64,000 nucleotides of DNA from Candidatus Melainabacteria bacterium. GTDB lineage: Bacteria > Cyanobacteriota > Vampirovibrionia > Obscuribacterales > Obscuribacteraceae. Where the stretch lies: contig CP064963.1 in assembly GCA_016699165.1 (NCBI GenBank), forward strand, positions 1,240,001-1,304,000, given 5' to 3'. Below the pieces are notes generated by a model. It was given only the letters and a program-made list of their open reading frames with translations, was not told the origin of the DNA and ran no database searches. Shown in pieces: positions 9,388 through 18,656 of the stretch (the stretch's first letter is position 1; each line of letters starts with the position of its first letter). Both the position numbers and the translations under genes were made by a program.

Positions 9388-9602
9388 ATATCATTAAATG
9401 CTCAATTGAGAAAAAAAGTTTTTTTAGGTTTCTCCCTTTGTAGAATGCAGCCTTTTTTCTTCACAATTTTCAGAATTGGTTTGTATATTTGAGCCTGCTT
9501 ATATGAAGGGTCTTCAAGATCTTCTTGCCGTACTTACATCTTAGATGCATAACTGATCAATGATTAGGTGTTTGAACAATGGAACTTGCGTTTTAAACTT
9601 TG

Positions 9603-10190
9603 CTATTTGGACAAATGAACTATCCGACTTTCAGTAAATAACTCCACAAACTTTGAACATCCAAATAGCGGCGCGATTAGTTTCTTGCCCTTAAAACTTG
9701 AGGAATCAGTCAATTCGTAAATTTCTGAATAAAGTGGATCATCGCTTTTGAATCTATAAAACGTTCTTTTCGTAGCATCTTCGCCATATACGCAGAAAGC
9801 GACATCAAGACTCCCATCAGGGTTCTTCACCACTGTCCATTTCGGTGATATAATTTTCAAATTTTGCCAAGACTGTTTGGCAGGTATACTCTTCAATAGT
9901 GCAGACAGTTTGTCTTTGTGATTGAGCTTTAGATTTTCGTATAAAAAAGTTTTTTCATTGCCAAATATTTTTTGCAATTCAGCATAGGATTTTGTTGATT
10001 TGTCAAATTCATAGATTTGCGTAATTCTGTCTAAATGCATTTGCCAATCTGTAGCAAGTCGAAAAATGGCTGGCTGATCAACAATAACCCTTGCTTCTAA
10101 AAGAACAGACTCATTGTTGAAAGCGAATATTTGACTATTTAATTCCGTCGTCAGAAAAGTAATGAAAACAACAAGACGAACAATCTTCAT
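9603..10190 (-). CDS. Hypothetical secreted protein
   Basis: This 195-residue protein has a clear signal peptide (MKIVRLVVFITFLTTELNS, cleavage near residues 19-25). No family recognised. The mature part is mixed alpha/beta with the motif WTVVKNPDGSLDVAFCVYG, which could be a beta-hairpin in a small lipocalin-like or NTF2-like fold; that is only a guess. Its ATG overlaps the TGA of the upstream metalloprotease gene by four bases (ATGA), so the two are translationally coupled and probably act together outside the cytoplasm. It may be an inhibitor or accessory factor of the protease; nothing in the sequence proves this. Confidence 0.75.
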   Translation of the reverse strand: MKIVRLVVFITFLTTELNSQIFAFNNESVLLEARVIVDQPAIFRLATDWQMHLDRITQIYEFDKSTKSYAELQKIFGNEKTFLYENLKLNHKDKLSALLKSIPAKQSWQNLKIISPKWTVVKNPDGSLDVAFCVYGEDATKRTFYRFKSDDPLYSEIYELTDSSSFKGKKLIAPLFGCSKFVELFTESRIVHLSK

Positions 10191-11164
10191 TTGAAATATC
10201 CCTTGTCGATCATAACTTGCTTGATTGGCATAAACACCTCAGCCAGGCTTCTTGCCGCGTGAGGGGTTAGCGAACTACCTCCAAAATTTGAAGCATAAAT
10301 TTCGGCGATAACTTCCCTTAAACCTGGATGTTCGGCAAATTTTTTCTGCGAATTCAAAATTGGTGCTTGAGAAAAATATTCAAGCGCTTTATGCGTGTCA
10401 GGCGAATTAAGTACATTCACGCGAATCAATTCAAACTTGTTCATGACCTGTTGGTTTAACTCTACATCGTATCCTCTAGCTTTACTGTAAGCATGACCAA
10501 ATTCATGAATGAATCTTGCTGATGCATTATAAACAAATCCTGTAGAGATGATTTTATTCAAATTTTTCGGTTTGAAGTATTCCAATGCTACCAAAACATT
10601 GGTGTTCTTATCAAAAAAAACATCAATATTCTCTCCAGTATAATCAGCACTATATCCTTGGACCGCTTCAGTGGCGAAACTCGTTTTGTGCATTTGATCG
10701 TAACTCCAAATATCCTTGTGGAGTTCTACTGAAAATTTTTGATTGAACAAGAGCCTCTTATGAGACTCAGGAAGTTTCTGCAAGTCAAACTTTTTCGCAA
10801 ATACAAATTCGTTGCTGACATTGAATCGAGAGATTGGCAATAATTCTTTCATTCCTGACTTAGCTGAAAGAATTTCTCCATCGTCATCTACGATTGCAAA
10901 AGAATCTAATTTTTTCTGTTCTAGTTTCTCCTGCGCCTTCTCAGCCTCATTCAAAGTCATCTCAGGCCTAAGTGCTATCAAGTATTCTCCAACAGAACCC
11001 TGAATTTTGTTCGGATTACATTCTAAGATTTCGGAGTAAGCGTTTTGCTTTTCGAATGAATCTATAGTTGCATCTAAATGACTTATCAATCGATAATCAA
11101 GTTCCACAACTTTCCCGAAATTTGATTCTAGTTTTTCCGTTTCTGAAGACACCTCTTCACCCAA
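10187..11164 (-). CDS. HEXXH metalloprotease, ATLF/PPEP-like
   Basis: A putative zinc protease of 325 residues. The zinc motif HEFGH lies near residue 223, followed about 70 residues later by REVIAEIYASNFGG, whose glutamates can supply the third ligand. The spacing and the AEIYASNFGG stretch recall the anthrax-lethal-factor-like and Pro-Pro endopeptidase group, by memory only. No signal peptide is visible and the start, TTG at 11164, is uncertain. The N-terminal 200 residues are charged and helical, with no recognised domain. It follows a larger HEXXH protein by 12 bases and overlaps the next gene by four, so this is a three-gene operon. Substrate unknown. Confidence 0.7.
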   Translation of the reverse strand: MGEEVSSETEKLESNFGKVVELDYRLISHLDATIDSFEKQNAYSEILECNPNKIQGSVGEYLIALRPEMTLNEAEKAQEKLEQKKLDSFAIVDDDGEILSAKSGMKELLPISRFNVSNEFVFAKKFDLQKLPESHKRLLFNQKFSVELHKDIWSYDQMHKTSFATEAVQGYSADYTGENIDVFFDKNTNVLVALEYFKPKNLNKIISTGFVYNASARFIHEFGHAYSKARGYDVELNQQVMNKFELIRVNVLNSPDTHKALEYFSQAPILNSQKKFAEHPGLREVIAEIYASNFGGSSLTPHAARSLAEVFMPIKQVMIDKGYFK

Positions 11165-11176
11165 AAGCTTTTCAAT

Positions 11177-12652
11177 CTATCTCTTTCTGCTAAAAACCTC
11201 GTTTTGCGCCTGTTCTAAAGTTTGCAGAGCTCTGTATACATGCGGAAAGCGAGTGCGCAAAAATTCTTTGCTTTGAGCGGTGCCAGTAGTAGCAGCAAAC
11301 CCCTCGGATAAGACTTCAAGAGGAGTATCATAATAGCCAGTCGGATATTTGCGTTTTGATAATCGATCCATCGCCTCATCACTGAGTTTAACTGCTCGAG
11401 ATGAATCTGAAACTTTTTCGCTCCCTCTACCTAACGGATTACCGTCTCTATCTACTTGATACCAGTTTCCACCTGCACTTTTGCAATCAGGTTCTGCTCT
11501 TGCAAAAAAGCGTCCATCGCGAGTTTCTATTGCGTATTTGAATTGCTCCTCGCCATGCGCTGGAAAGCGCTGATTAGCAAATTGAATGAATCCTAATTCC
11601 TTCAAAACAGATTCCGGCAGTTTCCCATCGGGAAAAGCGTTATGCTGCTGATTATGTCCAACTTCATGTCGAATCGTATAAGCAAGACTTTCCTCTGGTC
11701 TTTTTGCATCTTTATCCGTGGGCGGAGATTTTGATGCAGAAGGATAAATGAAAAGTTTTGCTCCATCGTGTGCGGCTTCTGGAGGCATGTAAGAAGCTAG
11801 ATGATTTTGACTTTCGCCTTTTTGATCTTTAAGTGGAGCCCTATCAGCAAATACAACTTCTAACGGCTTGCCGTTCGTCGTTCTTTGGCTTGGCGCAGTA
11901 GCAGAAAGTGCATTATCAAGCGCGTAAAGCTCTGGAAGACTCGGTTGTCGCGAACGAATAGCATTTGGATCATTTGGATTCTCTACTGGACGTTCGTGCT
12001 TGTCAACGCGGCAAAGATCCTGCTGATTGCCGGCAAATTCACCGGGGTGTTTAATTGTAATTCCAAATTTTGTTTCTATCGCTTTAATACGTTCTTGTGT
12101 TAGTTGTGCAAGATTTTCTTTGATCTTAGGCAGCGAATCTGATGACAAAGGAAGATCCAGCGGTATTGCCTGTGCCTTTCCGTCAGCTTTAAAAGACAGG
12201 TTATATTTGCCATCGCGAACAGAAATATCAACACCATATGTATCTTTGATCTCTTTTACAAAAGCTGGAGTCAAACCTCCTGGAAGCTGACGATCTCCTA
12301 CTCTTCCTCGCTCACCACGCTGAGCAAGCTGGATGTCGGGACTGCCATCATGCCTGATTCCACCAGGACCATGCGCTAACTGAACTCTCTGTAAATCACC
12401 AAGTAAGTCACCCGCAGCAGGAAAAGCACCCATCACCGCAGATGGTGCCTCTCGAAAAGATTTGAACGTATCGTTGATTTGAGCTAGTCCATCTCTATTG
12501 CCGACACTTGTAAAAAGCTCTCTCAAGGCTCTTCCAGTATCAAAGCCAGCACCTGCTGTCAAAGAATTGTCAGTGCGACCCAGTGAACTGTCGGTGGGTG
12601 GCTCAGCAACATTTGAAGCCTCAACAGGCGTATCTGGGGAAGTTAAAGCCAT
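11177..12652 (-). CDS. Large HEXXH metalloprotease-like protein
   Basis: This 491-residue protein has the zinc motif HEVGH in YTIRHEVGHNQQHNAF near residue 330 and a downstream acidic PLEVLSEGFAATTG that could hold the third ligand. The first 130 residues are low-complexity and rich in Ser, Pro, Gly and Asp. A middle segment (VDISVRDGKYNLSFKADGK, then ERIKAIETKFGI) looks like a small alpha/beta module resembling the repeats of the giant protein at 61209. No signal peptide. It heads the operon with the second metalloprotease and a secreted protein. The HEXXH motif is certain; proteolytic activity is inferred. Confidence 0.7.
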   Translation of the reverse strand: MALTSPDTPVEASNVAEPPTDSSLGRTDNSLTAGAGFDTGRALRELFTSVGNRDGLAQINDTFKSFREAPSAVMGAFPAAGDLLGDLQRVQLAHGPGGIRHDGSPDIQLAQRGERGRVGDRQLPGGLTPAFVKEIKDTYGVDISVRDGKYNLSFKADGKAQAIPLDLPLSSDSLPKIKENLAQLTQERIKAIETKFGITIKHPGEFAGNQQDLCRVDKHERPVENPNDPNAIRSRQPSLPELYALDNALSATAPSQRTTNGKPLEVVFADRAPLKDQKGESQNHLASYMPPEAAHDGAKLFIYPSASKSPPTDKDAKRPEESLAYTIRHEVGHNQQHNAFPDGKLPESVLKELGFIQFANQRFPAHGEEQFKYAIETRDGRFFARAEPDCKSAGGNWYQVDRDGNPLGRGSEKVSDSSRAVKLSDEAMDRLSKRKYPTGYYDTPLEVLSEGFAATTGTAQSKEFLRTRFPHVYRALQTLEQAQNEVFSRKR

Positions 12653-12879
12653 CTAGTAAATGCGAACCGCAAGCGGGGATAACTTATAACACTATTATCG
12701 AACGCTCTAATTGTCAAGCGAAACTGTCTTAGCTAAGGTCTATCGCTATAAAACCGCTTTCCCTGCCACACATTTTTAAGGTCGATTTAAATCGCCGTCT
12801 ACATTACAGCAAGATTTTTGAGACTTACTAAAAGAACTACTCTTATCGTTTAGCTCTCTCTTTAAAGCTGCCGCGCCTA

Positions 12880-12908
12880 TTGCTTTTATTTCGAACGTTT
12901 GTTATAAA
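12880..12908 (+). promoter_or_regulatory. Promoter of the devBCA operon
   Basis: TTGCTT and TATAAA are exactly 17 bases apart, about 35 bases before the devB ATG at 12944, with a GAGG ribosome binding site at about 12933. The region upstream back to 12653 shows no gene. TetR control is likely because the regulator lies in the same operon, but I could not define a clear operator palindrome here. Confidence 0.55.
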
Positions 12909-12943
12909 TAAAACAGGACCCTATCAGAAATCGAGGCGGCGTC

Positions 12944-14113
12944 ATGACAAAAGTTATAAAAATAGCACTGGCTCTGCTTTTGCCGCTTTCTATTGCTGGC
13001 TCTACTCTGGCTGCACGCATGATTAATTTGCCTGAAAATGCCAAAACAGAAAACTGCCAAAAAATGCCGGCCGAGAAAATTGAAAGTGTCAGCTGTCTTG
13101 GACGACTAGAGCCAATGGGCGAAGTTATAAACGTGGCTGTCCCTTCAGGATTGTCCGGCGAGCGAATCAGCGAACTGTATATAAAAGATGGCGACCAGGT
13201 CAAAAACGGTCAGGTTGTTGCTCTCATGGAATCGAGCAATCAAATAAAAGCTGAACTAGCGGAAGCAAAAGAGCGAATCTTGGTGGCTCGTGCCCAACTT
13301 AGGCGGGTGCGCGCGGGGGCCAAACAAGGCGAACTACTGGCTCAAAAAGCTGAAATTGAAAGACTTAAATTAGAGCTTGAAGGAAAAAAACGCGAATGCG
13401 ATGAAATAGTAAATAGATCGCGCGCGCAAGTAGCTTTTGATCAAAGTGAATACAAACGCTTCTATTCACTAGCGAGTGAAGGAGCGGTCACCGCATCGCA
13501 ATACGACTCTAAAAGATTGGCACTAGACTCAAGCAAATGTCGCCTGAGCGAAGCTCTAGCCGAGCGAAAAAGACTAAACCAGACTTTGTTGGAACAAATA
13601 AATGAAGCAAAAGCGACCTATGAAAAAATTGCTGAAATAAGACCATGCGACATTGCATATGCCGAAGCCGATGTAAATGCAGCGGCCGCGCACGCAGAGA
13701 AGGTTCGCCAGCAATATGAATTGACCCTAGTGCGCGCGCCAATGGACGGACAAGTAATTAAGGTAATAACAAAAAAAGGCGAATCGGCTGCAAGCAAGAC
13801 CATCTTAGAATTAGGTAAAACCAGCTCAATGGTGGCAGTAGCAGAAGTCTTTGAATCAGATATTCACAAAATAAGTATTGGCGACAATGCCACCATATCT
13901 GGTAGCGCCCTCGATGTGCCGGTATCGGGCAAAGTGATAAGCGTCGGACACAAACTGATTAAGCAAAAAGTTTTCTCCAGTCAACCAGGCGAAAACTTCG
14001 ACGACCGCGTAGTAGAAGCAAAAATTCTCATTGATGCATCAAATAATAAATCTGTTCAAAATTTGACCAACGCTCAGGTACAAATAATGATCAAAAAAGG
14101 AGTACGAACATGA
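12944..14113 (+). CDS. devB: DevB-type membrane fusion protein
   Basis: HlyD-family periplasmic adaptor of 389 residues that would link the DevC/DevA inner-membrane pump to an outer-membrane channel. It has an N-terminal membrane anchor or signal (KIALALLLPLSIAGSTLAA), a biotinyl-lipoyl half-motif (ELYIKDGDQVKNGQVVALMES), a long coiled coil over roughly residues 95-250 and the second half-motif (VRAPMDGQVIKVITKKGES). The start is ATG 12944 with GAGG upstream. The stop overlaps the devC ATG by four bases. In heterocystous cyanobacteria DevBCA exports envelope glycolipids; here no heterocyst function is expected, so the cargo may be another lipid or peptide. Confidence 0.9.
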   Translation: MTKVIKIALALLLPLSIAGSTLAARMINLPENAKTENCQKMPAEKIESVSCLGRLEPMGEVINVAVPSGLSGERISELYIKDGDQVKNGQVVALMESSNQIKAELAEAKERILVARAQLRRVRAGAKQGELLAQKAEIERLKLELEGKKRECDEIVNRSRAQVAFDQSEYKRFYSLASEGAVTASQYDSKRLALDSSKCRLSEALAERKRLNQTLLEQINEAKATYEKIAEIRPCDIAYAEADVNAAAAHAEKVRQQYELTLVRAPMDGQVIKVITKKGESAASKTILELGKTSSMVAVAEVFESDIHKISIGDNATISGSALDVPVSGKVISVGHKLIKQKVFSSQPGENFDDRVVEAKILIDASNNKSVQNLTNAQVQIMIKKGVRT

Positions 14114-15270
14114 CTTCTTCTCCTTTATTGTGGTCGCTTGCCTGGCGCCAACTGAGCCGTCAAAAAACTAAAATGATTACTGCTTTGCTTGGAATAGCAT
14201 TTGCCTGTGTACTCATATTTGTCCAACTAGGCTTTGAAGGCGCTCTCTATGATAGCGCCAGAGCACCATACAAGCATTTGACTGGCGAACTTGTAATGGT
14301 AAGTCCAAATTTTGAAACAATGTATTCGACCAGAGGTTTTGCCAGAAGTAGATTATACCGAGCCCTTGCAGTGGATGGAGTGCAATCGGTAAAAGAATTG
14401 AGAATCGGCCGCGGAGACTGGAAAAATCCGCAAACTCTAGTTAAGCGTGCAATCCTAATTTTCGGCGTCAAGCCCGATAATCCTGCCATTATGTTTCCAG
14501 AAACAAGTAATACTCACGCGTTAAGCGCACTGGGAACGGTATTCTTCGATCGCAACTCTAGACCCGAATTTGGATTGGTGGCAGATCTAATTAAAAAAGG
14601 CCAAAATGTTATCACCGAACTTAACGACAAAAAAGTGGTGGCAATTAAGCTATTTAAGTTGGGAACATCATTCACCGCTGATGGAAACGTTTTGTGCAGT
14701 GACTCTACATTCCTAGAACTTTATCCCCATCGATTTGCATCCCAACTTGAAATCGGCGTTATTAAAATTAAGCCGGGCTACTCAATAACTGAAGTAAAAA
14801 ATAAACTAAGCAAGCTGAGCGGAAATACAGTCGCGATTAGAACAAAAGAAGAACTGGGAGAAATAGACAAAATCTATTGGGAAACAAGCACCGGCGTGGC
14901 ATTTATTTTTCGTCTTGGTGTAGTGGTCGGATTTGTGGTCGGTGTTGTAATCGTCTATCAAATACTATCTTCTGATGTCATCGATCACTTGCCTGAATAC
15001 GCCACTCTCAAAGCAATCGGATACACAGACAATGCACTTCTTGCCATTGTGGGACAAGAGGCGTTTATTCTCTCTATCATCGGATTTATTCCAGGTCTAA
15101 TCGCTTCATTCTTCATCTATGATATGTCGAATGCCGCAACAGGAATGCCAATTACAATGAATCTGCAAAGAGCAATACTTGTTTTTGTGCTGACATTGTC
15201 AATGTGCATGATATCGGCATTTGTAGCCATGCGCAAATTGAAGAAAGCTGATCCTGCAACACTTTTTTAG
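14110..15270 (+). CDS. devC: DevC-type ABC exporter permease
   Basis: A permease of the MacB/FtsX fold, 386 residues. The N-terminal membrane helix (ITALLGIAFACVLIFVQLGF) is followed by a periplasmic domain of about 200 residues and three C-terminal helices near residues 265-375. The signatures QLGFEGALYDSA, DWKNPQTL, FDRNSRPEFG and ATLKAIGYTD match the cyanobacterial DevC family. It overlaps devB and is followed 11 bases later by the ATPase gene. Length is normal for DevC. Confidence 0.93.
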   Translation: MTSSPLLWSLAWRQLSRQKTKMITALLGIAFACVLIFVQLGFEGALYDSARAPYKHLTGELVMVSPNFETMYSTRGFARSRLYRALAVDGVQSVKELRIGRGDWKNPQTLVKRAILIFGVKPDNPAIMFPETSNTHALSALGTVFFDRNSRPEFGLVADLIKKGQNVITELNDKKVVAIKLFKLGTSFTADGNVLCSDSTFLELYPHRFASQLEIGVIKIKPGYSITEVKNKLSKLSGNTVAIRTKEELGEIDKIYWETSTGVAFIFRLGVVVGFVVGVVIVYQILSSDVIDHLPEYATLKAIGYTDNALLAIVGQEAFILSIIGFIPGLIASFFIYDMSNAATGMPITMNLQRAILVFVLTLSMCMISAFVAMRKLKKADPATLF

Positions 15271-15281
15271 GAGGTCGAGAC

Positions 15282-15986
15282 ATGCTTATAGAGGTTAAAA
15301 ATTTAGACTTCTCCTTCAGCGAAGGTGCGTCACAAAAACAAGTTCTGAGTTCCATCAACTTAAATGTTTCACCTGGTGAAATCATCATACTCACAGGTCC
15401 ATCCGGCTCGGGGAAAACAACTCTCTTGACACTAATTGGTGGTCTTCGCACCGCATATGATGGCAGCATAAAAGTACTTGGCGAAGAGCTGGTGGGAGCT
15501 GACTATCAAACTCAGGTAAACGTTCGCCGCCAAATCGGATTCATCTTTCAAGCTCACAATCTACTGTCATTTCTCAATGCCGAACAAAATGTAGCCATGT
15601 CTTTGCAATTTGAACCAAATTTAAAAGAGCAAGAAATCAAAGTCCGAGCCAGAGAATGTCTTAGCGAGTTAGGTCTTGAGCAAAAATTCAAGAGTTTTCC
15701 AGATAGTCTTTCTGGTGGACAAAAACAAAGAGTTGCAGTAGCAAGAGCCATAGCAAGAAAACCCAAATTGATATTAGCAGACGAACCAACAGCAGCCCTT
15801 GATAGTCAATCGGGCAGAAAGGTGGTGAGTCTTATGCACGACATGGCAAAACGCGATGGCACCGCCATAATTCTTGTCACTCACGACAATCGTATCCTTG
15901 ATGTAGCCGATCGAATAGTCAATATGGAAGATGGCAAAATGGTTAAAAAAAACAAAATGCTAGACTATACACCATGCCTAAAATAG
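15282..15986 (+). CDS. devA: DevA-type ABC transporter ATPase
   Basis: The ATPase subunit, 234 residues, with Walker A GPSGSGKTT, Q-loop FIFQAHNLLSF, signature LSGGQKQRVAVARA, Walker B LILADEPTAALD and the H-loop THD. It belongs to the LolD/MacB-like subfamily that powers exporters. AGGAGGTC lies just before ATG 15282. The last 13 bases overlap the TetR gene, so all four genes form one translationally coupled unit. Confidence 0.95.
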   Translation: MLIEVKNLDFSFSEGASQKQVLSSINLNVSPGEIIILTGPSGSGKTTLLTLIGGLRTAYDGSIKVLGEELVGADYQTQVNVRRQIGFIFQAHNLLSFLNAEQNVAMSLQFEPNLKEQEIKVRARECLSELGLEQKFKSFPDSLSGGQKQRVAVARAIARKPKLILADEPTAALDSQSGRKVVSLMHDMAKRDGTAIILVTHDNRILDVADRIVNMEDGKMVKKNKMLDYTPCLK

Positions 15987-16537
15987 TTAACCATGAAGAA
16001 TACAAAAAAGAACTCTTAGCCAAAAGCTATGAGGTTTTCGCTCAACGCGGATACTCAGCGCTAACTATAAGAGATTTGGCAACAAATCTTGGAGTTTCGA
16101 CCGGCACTCTATATCATTATTTTCGCAGCAAGCTGGATTTGTTTGAACAATTGCTTGTATTCATTGCCGAGCGAGACATGTCAGAAATAGCCTCGCTTTT
16201 AGATCAACATAATACCTTAGAAGAAAAGGTTGACATTCTTTTTGACTATCTTGAGCGTGTCGAGCCAGAATGTCAAAAACAAATGTTGATTATGATAGAT
16301 GCCCTGCGCGAACTGGGAGCAGAAGAAGCTGGCCGAATCTCAGGCTTTGAGCGCGCCGATAGCATTTATATGAGAGGAATGTGCGAAATTTTCGGACTCG
16401 ATGATGAGACATCAATTTTTTTGGGCTGTGCTGTGAACGGATTGCTTATTGAGCGGATCATAAATCCAACGCAAGTCTCTATACAAGGACAGAAGAAATT
16501 CATACTGCAAATATTGCAAATGAACAAAAAAGTTTAG
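15974..16537 (+). CDS. TetR-family transcriptional regulator
   Basis: A DNA-binding regulator of 187 residues. The helix-turn-helix covers residues about 25-47, with TIRDLATNLGVSTGTLYHYFRSK as the classic TetR recognition region. The C-terminal part is a helical ligand-binding and dimer domain. Its start lies inside the end of devA, so it is made in step with the pump and probably represses the operon until a pump substrate binds. The ligand is unknown. A protein kinase gene follows after 18 bases and may belong to the same transcript. Confidence 0.92.
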   Translation: MPKIVNHEEYKKELLAKSYEVFAQRGYSALTIRDLATNLGVSTGTLYHYFRSKLDLFEQLLVFIAERDMSEIASLLDQHNTLEEKVDILFDYLERVEPECQKQMLIMIDALRELGAEEAGRISGFERADSIYMRGMCEIFGLDDETSIFLGCAVNGLLIERIINPTQVSIQGQKKFILQILQMNKKV

Positions 16538-16555
16538 CTAGAAGGCTTTATCTAT

Positions 16556-18643
16556 ATGGATCTCCCTAAAACTTTTGCCGACAGATATGAGGTCATTGCT
16601 CTTCTGGGAGAAGGCGGTGTCGGAAAAGTTTTTAAAGTGCATGATATTTTACTGGACAAAGATTTTGCTCTCAAAGTTTTGCATAGAGAATCAACCGAGC
16701 TTGCCCTCGCCCGTTTTCAACGGGAAGCCAAAGCCGCCGGCAGACTTAACCATCCTAACATTTGCAAGATCACTGATTTTGGACAAGATGGCGAAGGCTC
16801 TCACTACATGGTTATGGAATTTCTAAGCGGCAAAAACCTGGCTGAAGAAATTTCCGAAAAACGATTAGAAATAGACTATGTGATCCAGATTTTGCAGCAA
16901 ATTTGCGAAGGGTTAGCTTATGCACACAAAAACGGTGTTATTCACCGCGATTTAAAACCAGCCAATGTTCAAATTTTGAGCAACAAATCAGATTCTGTTC
17001 AAATAAAACTGCTCGATTTTGGAATGGCAGGATTAATTGAATCAGACGGTAAACTGACACAAACTGGAGTTCTGGTAGGAAGTCCTCTTTACATGAGCCC
17101 GGAGTTGATTGAAGGAAAAACAGCCGGAATTCAATCTGACATTTATAGTTTCGGTTGCTTGTGGTACGAACTGCTGCAAGGACAGCCGCCTTTCCGCGGT
17201 GCTTCAATTTTAGAAACACTTTCGATGCACAAAAATGCAGAAGTTCCTCAGTTAGATTCCGAAATAGAAATTGCACCAGAATTAAATGATCTTTTGTTCA
17301 AATGTTTGAGTAAGCAAAGTCAAATGCGACCACAAAATGTCGAAGAGATTCTCAAAATATTGAAACATCAAGAAGAAGAAACTGAAACAGTCGAATCAAG
17401 TTTAGAAGCTGGTATTAGCCAAGGAAAAAGAACAAATCTATTAAAGCCTTTATTGATTGCGGTTTCAGTTTTAGCCTGTATTTCAATTTTTCTGATCATC
17501 CAAAGACTTAAGCCTGTTGCTTCTAGTCTTCCCGCTCCCTTAATAAAAAAACAGGTGCAATCTGAAACCAACTCAAATGCTGTGTCTAACACTTCAGAAA
17601 GCCCCCTCAGTCTCTCTGATCAGCTAGAGCGTGTCATGCTTAAGTTCGAATTGCTGATTGACCACAATGGCTATAAAACTTTGAAAGCATTGGATATCGA
17701 ACCGGTTGTTGACGATGATCTTAAGCACTTAAAAAAATTAGGAGCAAATCGTCTTGTACTAAGGAACTGCGACCAAATCACTGGTAGTGGTTTTAAAACC
17801 GTAAACGACACCAAAATAGAATCCTTGGATTTAATGGATACGGCAATTGAAGATAAAAACCTCATCTACCTAAAGAACTTGCCCTCTCTAAAGTCGCTTG
17901 AATTATCGTCTCCTAAACTTACTGATGCTGCATTGCCGATTATTGCCGAGTTAAAAAATTTGCAAATTCTTGATCTGGATTCGAACACAATTACAAATAA
18001 TGGACTGCAAAGTATTAGTGGGATGACTGGAATCAGGAAGCTGACGCTGCGCTGCGATCCAATGACTTTTGATTGGATGAATCATGTTGGATCCCTTCCA
18101 GATCTTGAAGAACTCTTGCTTGAACGAATTGTTCCAAAAGGCTCCTTAACACAGGGTCTAGTTCAATTTCCCCGACTCAGTTTTTTAAAACTGTCATCCA
18201 AAGAAAAATTTGATACTGAGATAATAAAAGCCTTGGCACGCTCGCACATCAAGCATCTTTATTTGGAACAGGATGAAATTTCAGACGAAAAAATGCAAGC
18301 CATATCAGAAATCTCTACCTTAAAGGCACTGCATCTAGCGAAAAGCCGAGTTTCAGCTAACGCAATACATTTTTTATCAACTCTAAAGCACTTAAACCAG
18401 CTTGGAATGAAACAAAGTATCTGTATGAGCGATGATGTAGTTCAAGCAATTGCAAAATTGAATTTAAGTCTTTTAGATTTTTCAGGAAGCAATTTAACAG
18501 ACAAACAACTGCCATATCTGTTGGCTAACTCCAAGCTGAAACAATTACTTATAAAGGGATGCAGCCTCAGCCCAGAGCAGGTCGAACTTTTCAAACATGC
18601 TTTTCGTTCTAAATGGGGGCGCGAATGCAAAGTAAAAGCTTAG
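16556..18643 (+). CDS. Ser/Thr protein kinase with leucine-rich-repeat C-terminus
   Basis: A Hanks-type kinase of 695 residues. The kinase domain occupies about residues 8-270: glycine loop GEGGVGKV, ALKVL lysine, catalytic loop HRDLKPANV, DFG and a substituted APE motif (SPE in YMSPELIEG). A membrane helix follows near residues 298-317. The outer part, about residues 345-690, holds repeated leucine-rich segments (LKSLELSSPKLTDAALPIIAE, LQILDLDSNTITNNGL and others) of the cysteine-containing/RI-like type. The topology suggests an outside sensor and an inside kinase. It sits right after devBCA-tetR, so it may sense envelope state. The ligand is unknown. Confidence 0.9.
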   Translation: MDLPKTFADRYEVIALLGEGGVGKVFKVHDILLDKDFALKVLHRESTELALARFQREAKAAGRLNHPNICKITDFGQDGEGSHYMVMEFLSGKNLAEEISEKRLEIDYVIQILQQICEGLAYAHKNGVIHRDLKPANVQILSNKSDSVQIKLLDFGMAGLIESDGKLTQTGVLVGSPLYMSPELIEGKTAGIQSDIYSFGCLWYELLQGQPPFRGASILETLSMHKNAEVPQLDSEIEIAPELNDLLFKCLSKQSQMRPQNVEEILKILKHQEEETETVESSLEAGISQGKRTNLLKPLLIAVSVLACISIFLIIQRLKPVASSLPAPLIKKQVQSETNSNAVSNTSESPLSLSDQLERVMLKFELLIDHNGYKTLKALDIEPVVDDDLKHLKKLGANRLVLRNCDQITGSGFKTVNDTKIESLDLMDTAIEDKNLIYLKNLPSLKSLELSSPKLTDAALPIIAELKNLQILDLDSNTITNNGLQSISGMTGIRKLTLRCDPMTFDWMNHVGSLPDLEELLLERIVPKGSLTQGLVQFPRLSFLKLSSKEKFDTEIIKALARSHIKHLYLEQDEISDEKMQAISEISTLKALHLAKSRVSANAIHFLSTLKHLNQLGMKQSICMSDDVVQAIAKLNLSLLDFSGSNLTDKQLPYLLANSKLKQLLIKGCSLSPEQVELFKHAFRSKWGRECKVKA

Positions 18644-18656
18644 CCGAACAAAACTA

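Noticed and set aside
9388..9602. A7-G-T7 stretch after fixC as a terminator
   Set aside because: The A-T only stem is too weak to call an intrinsic terminator, and no GC-rich hairpin is seen nearby.
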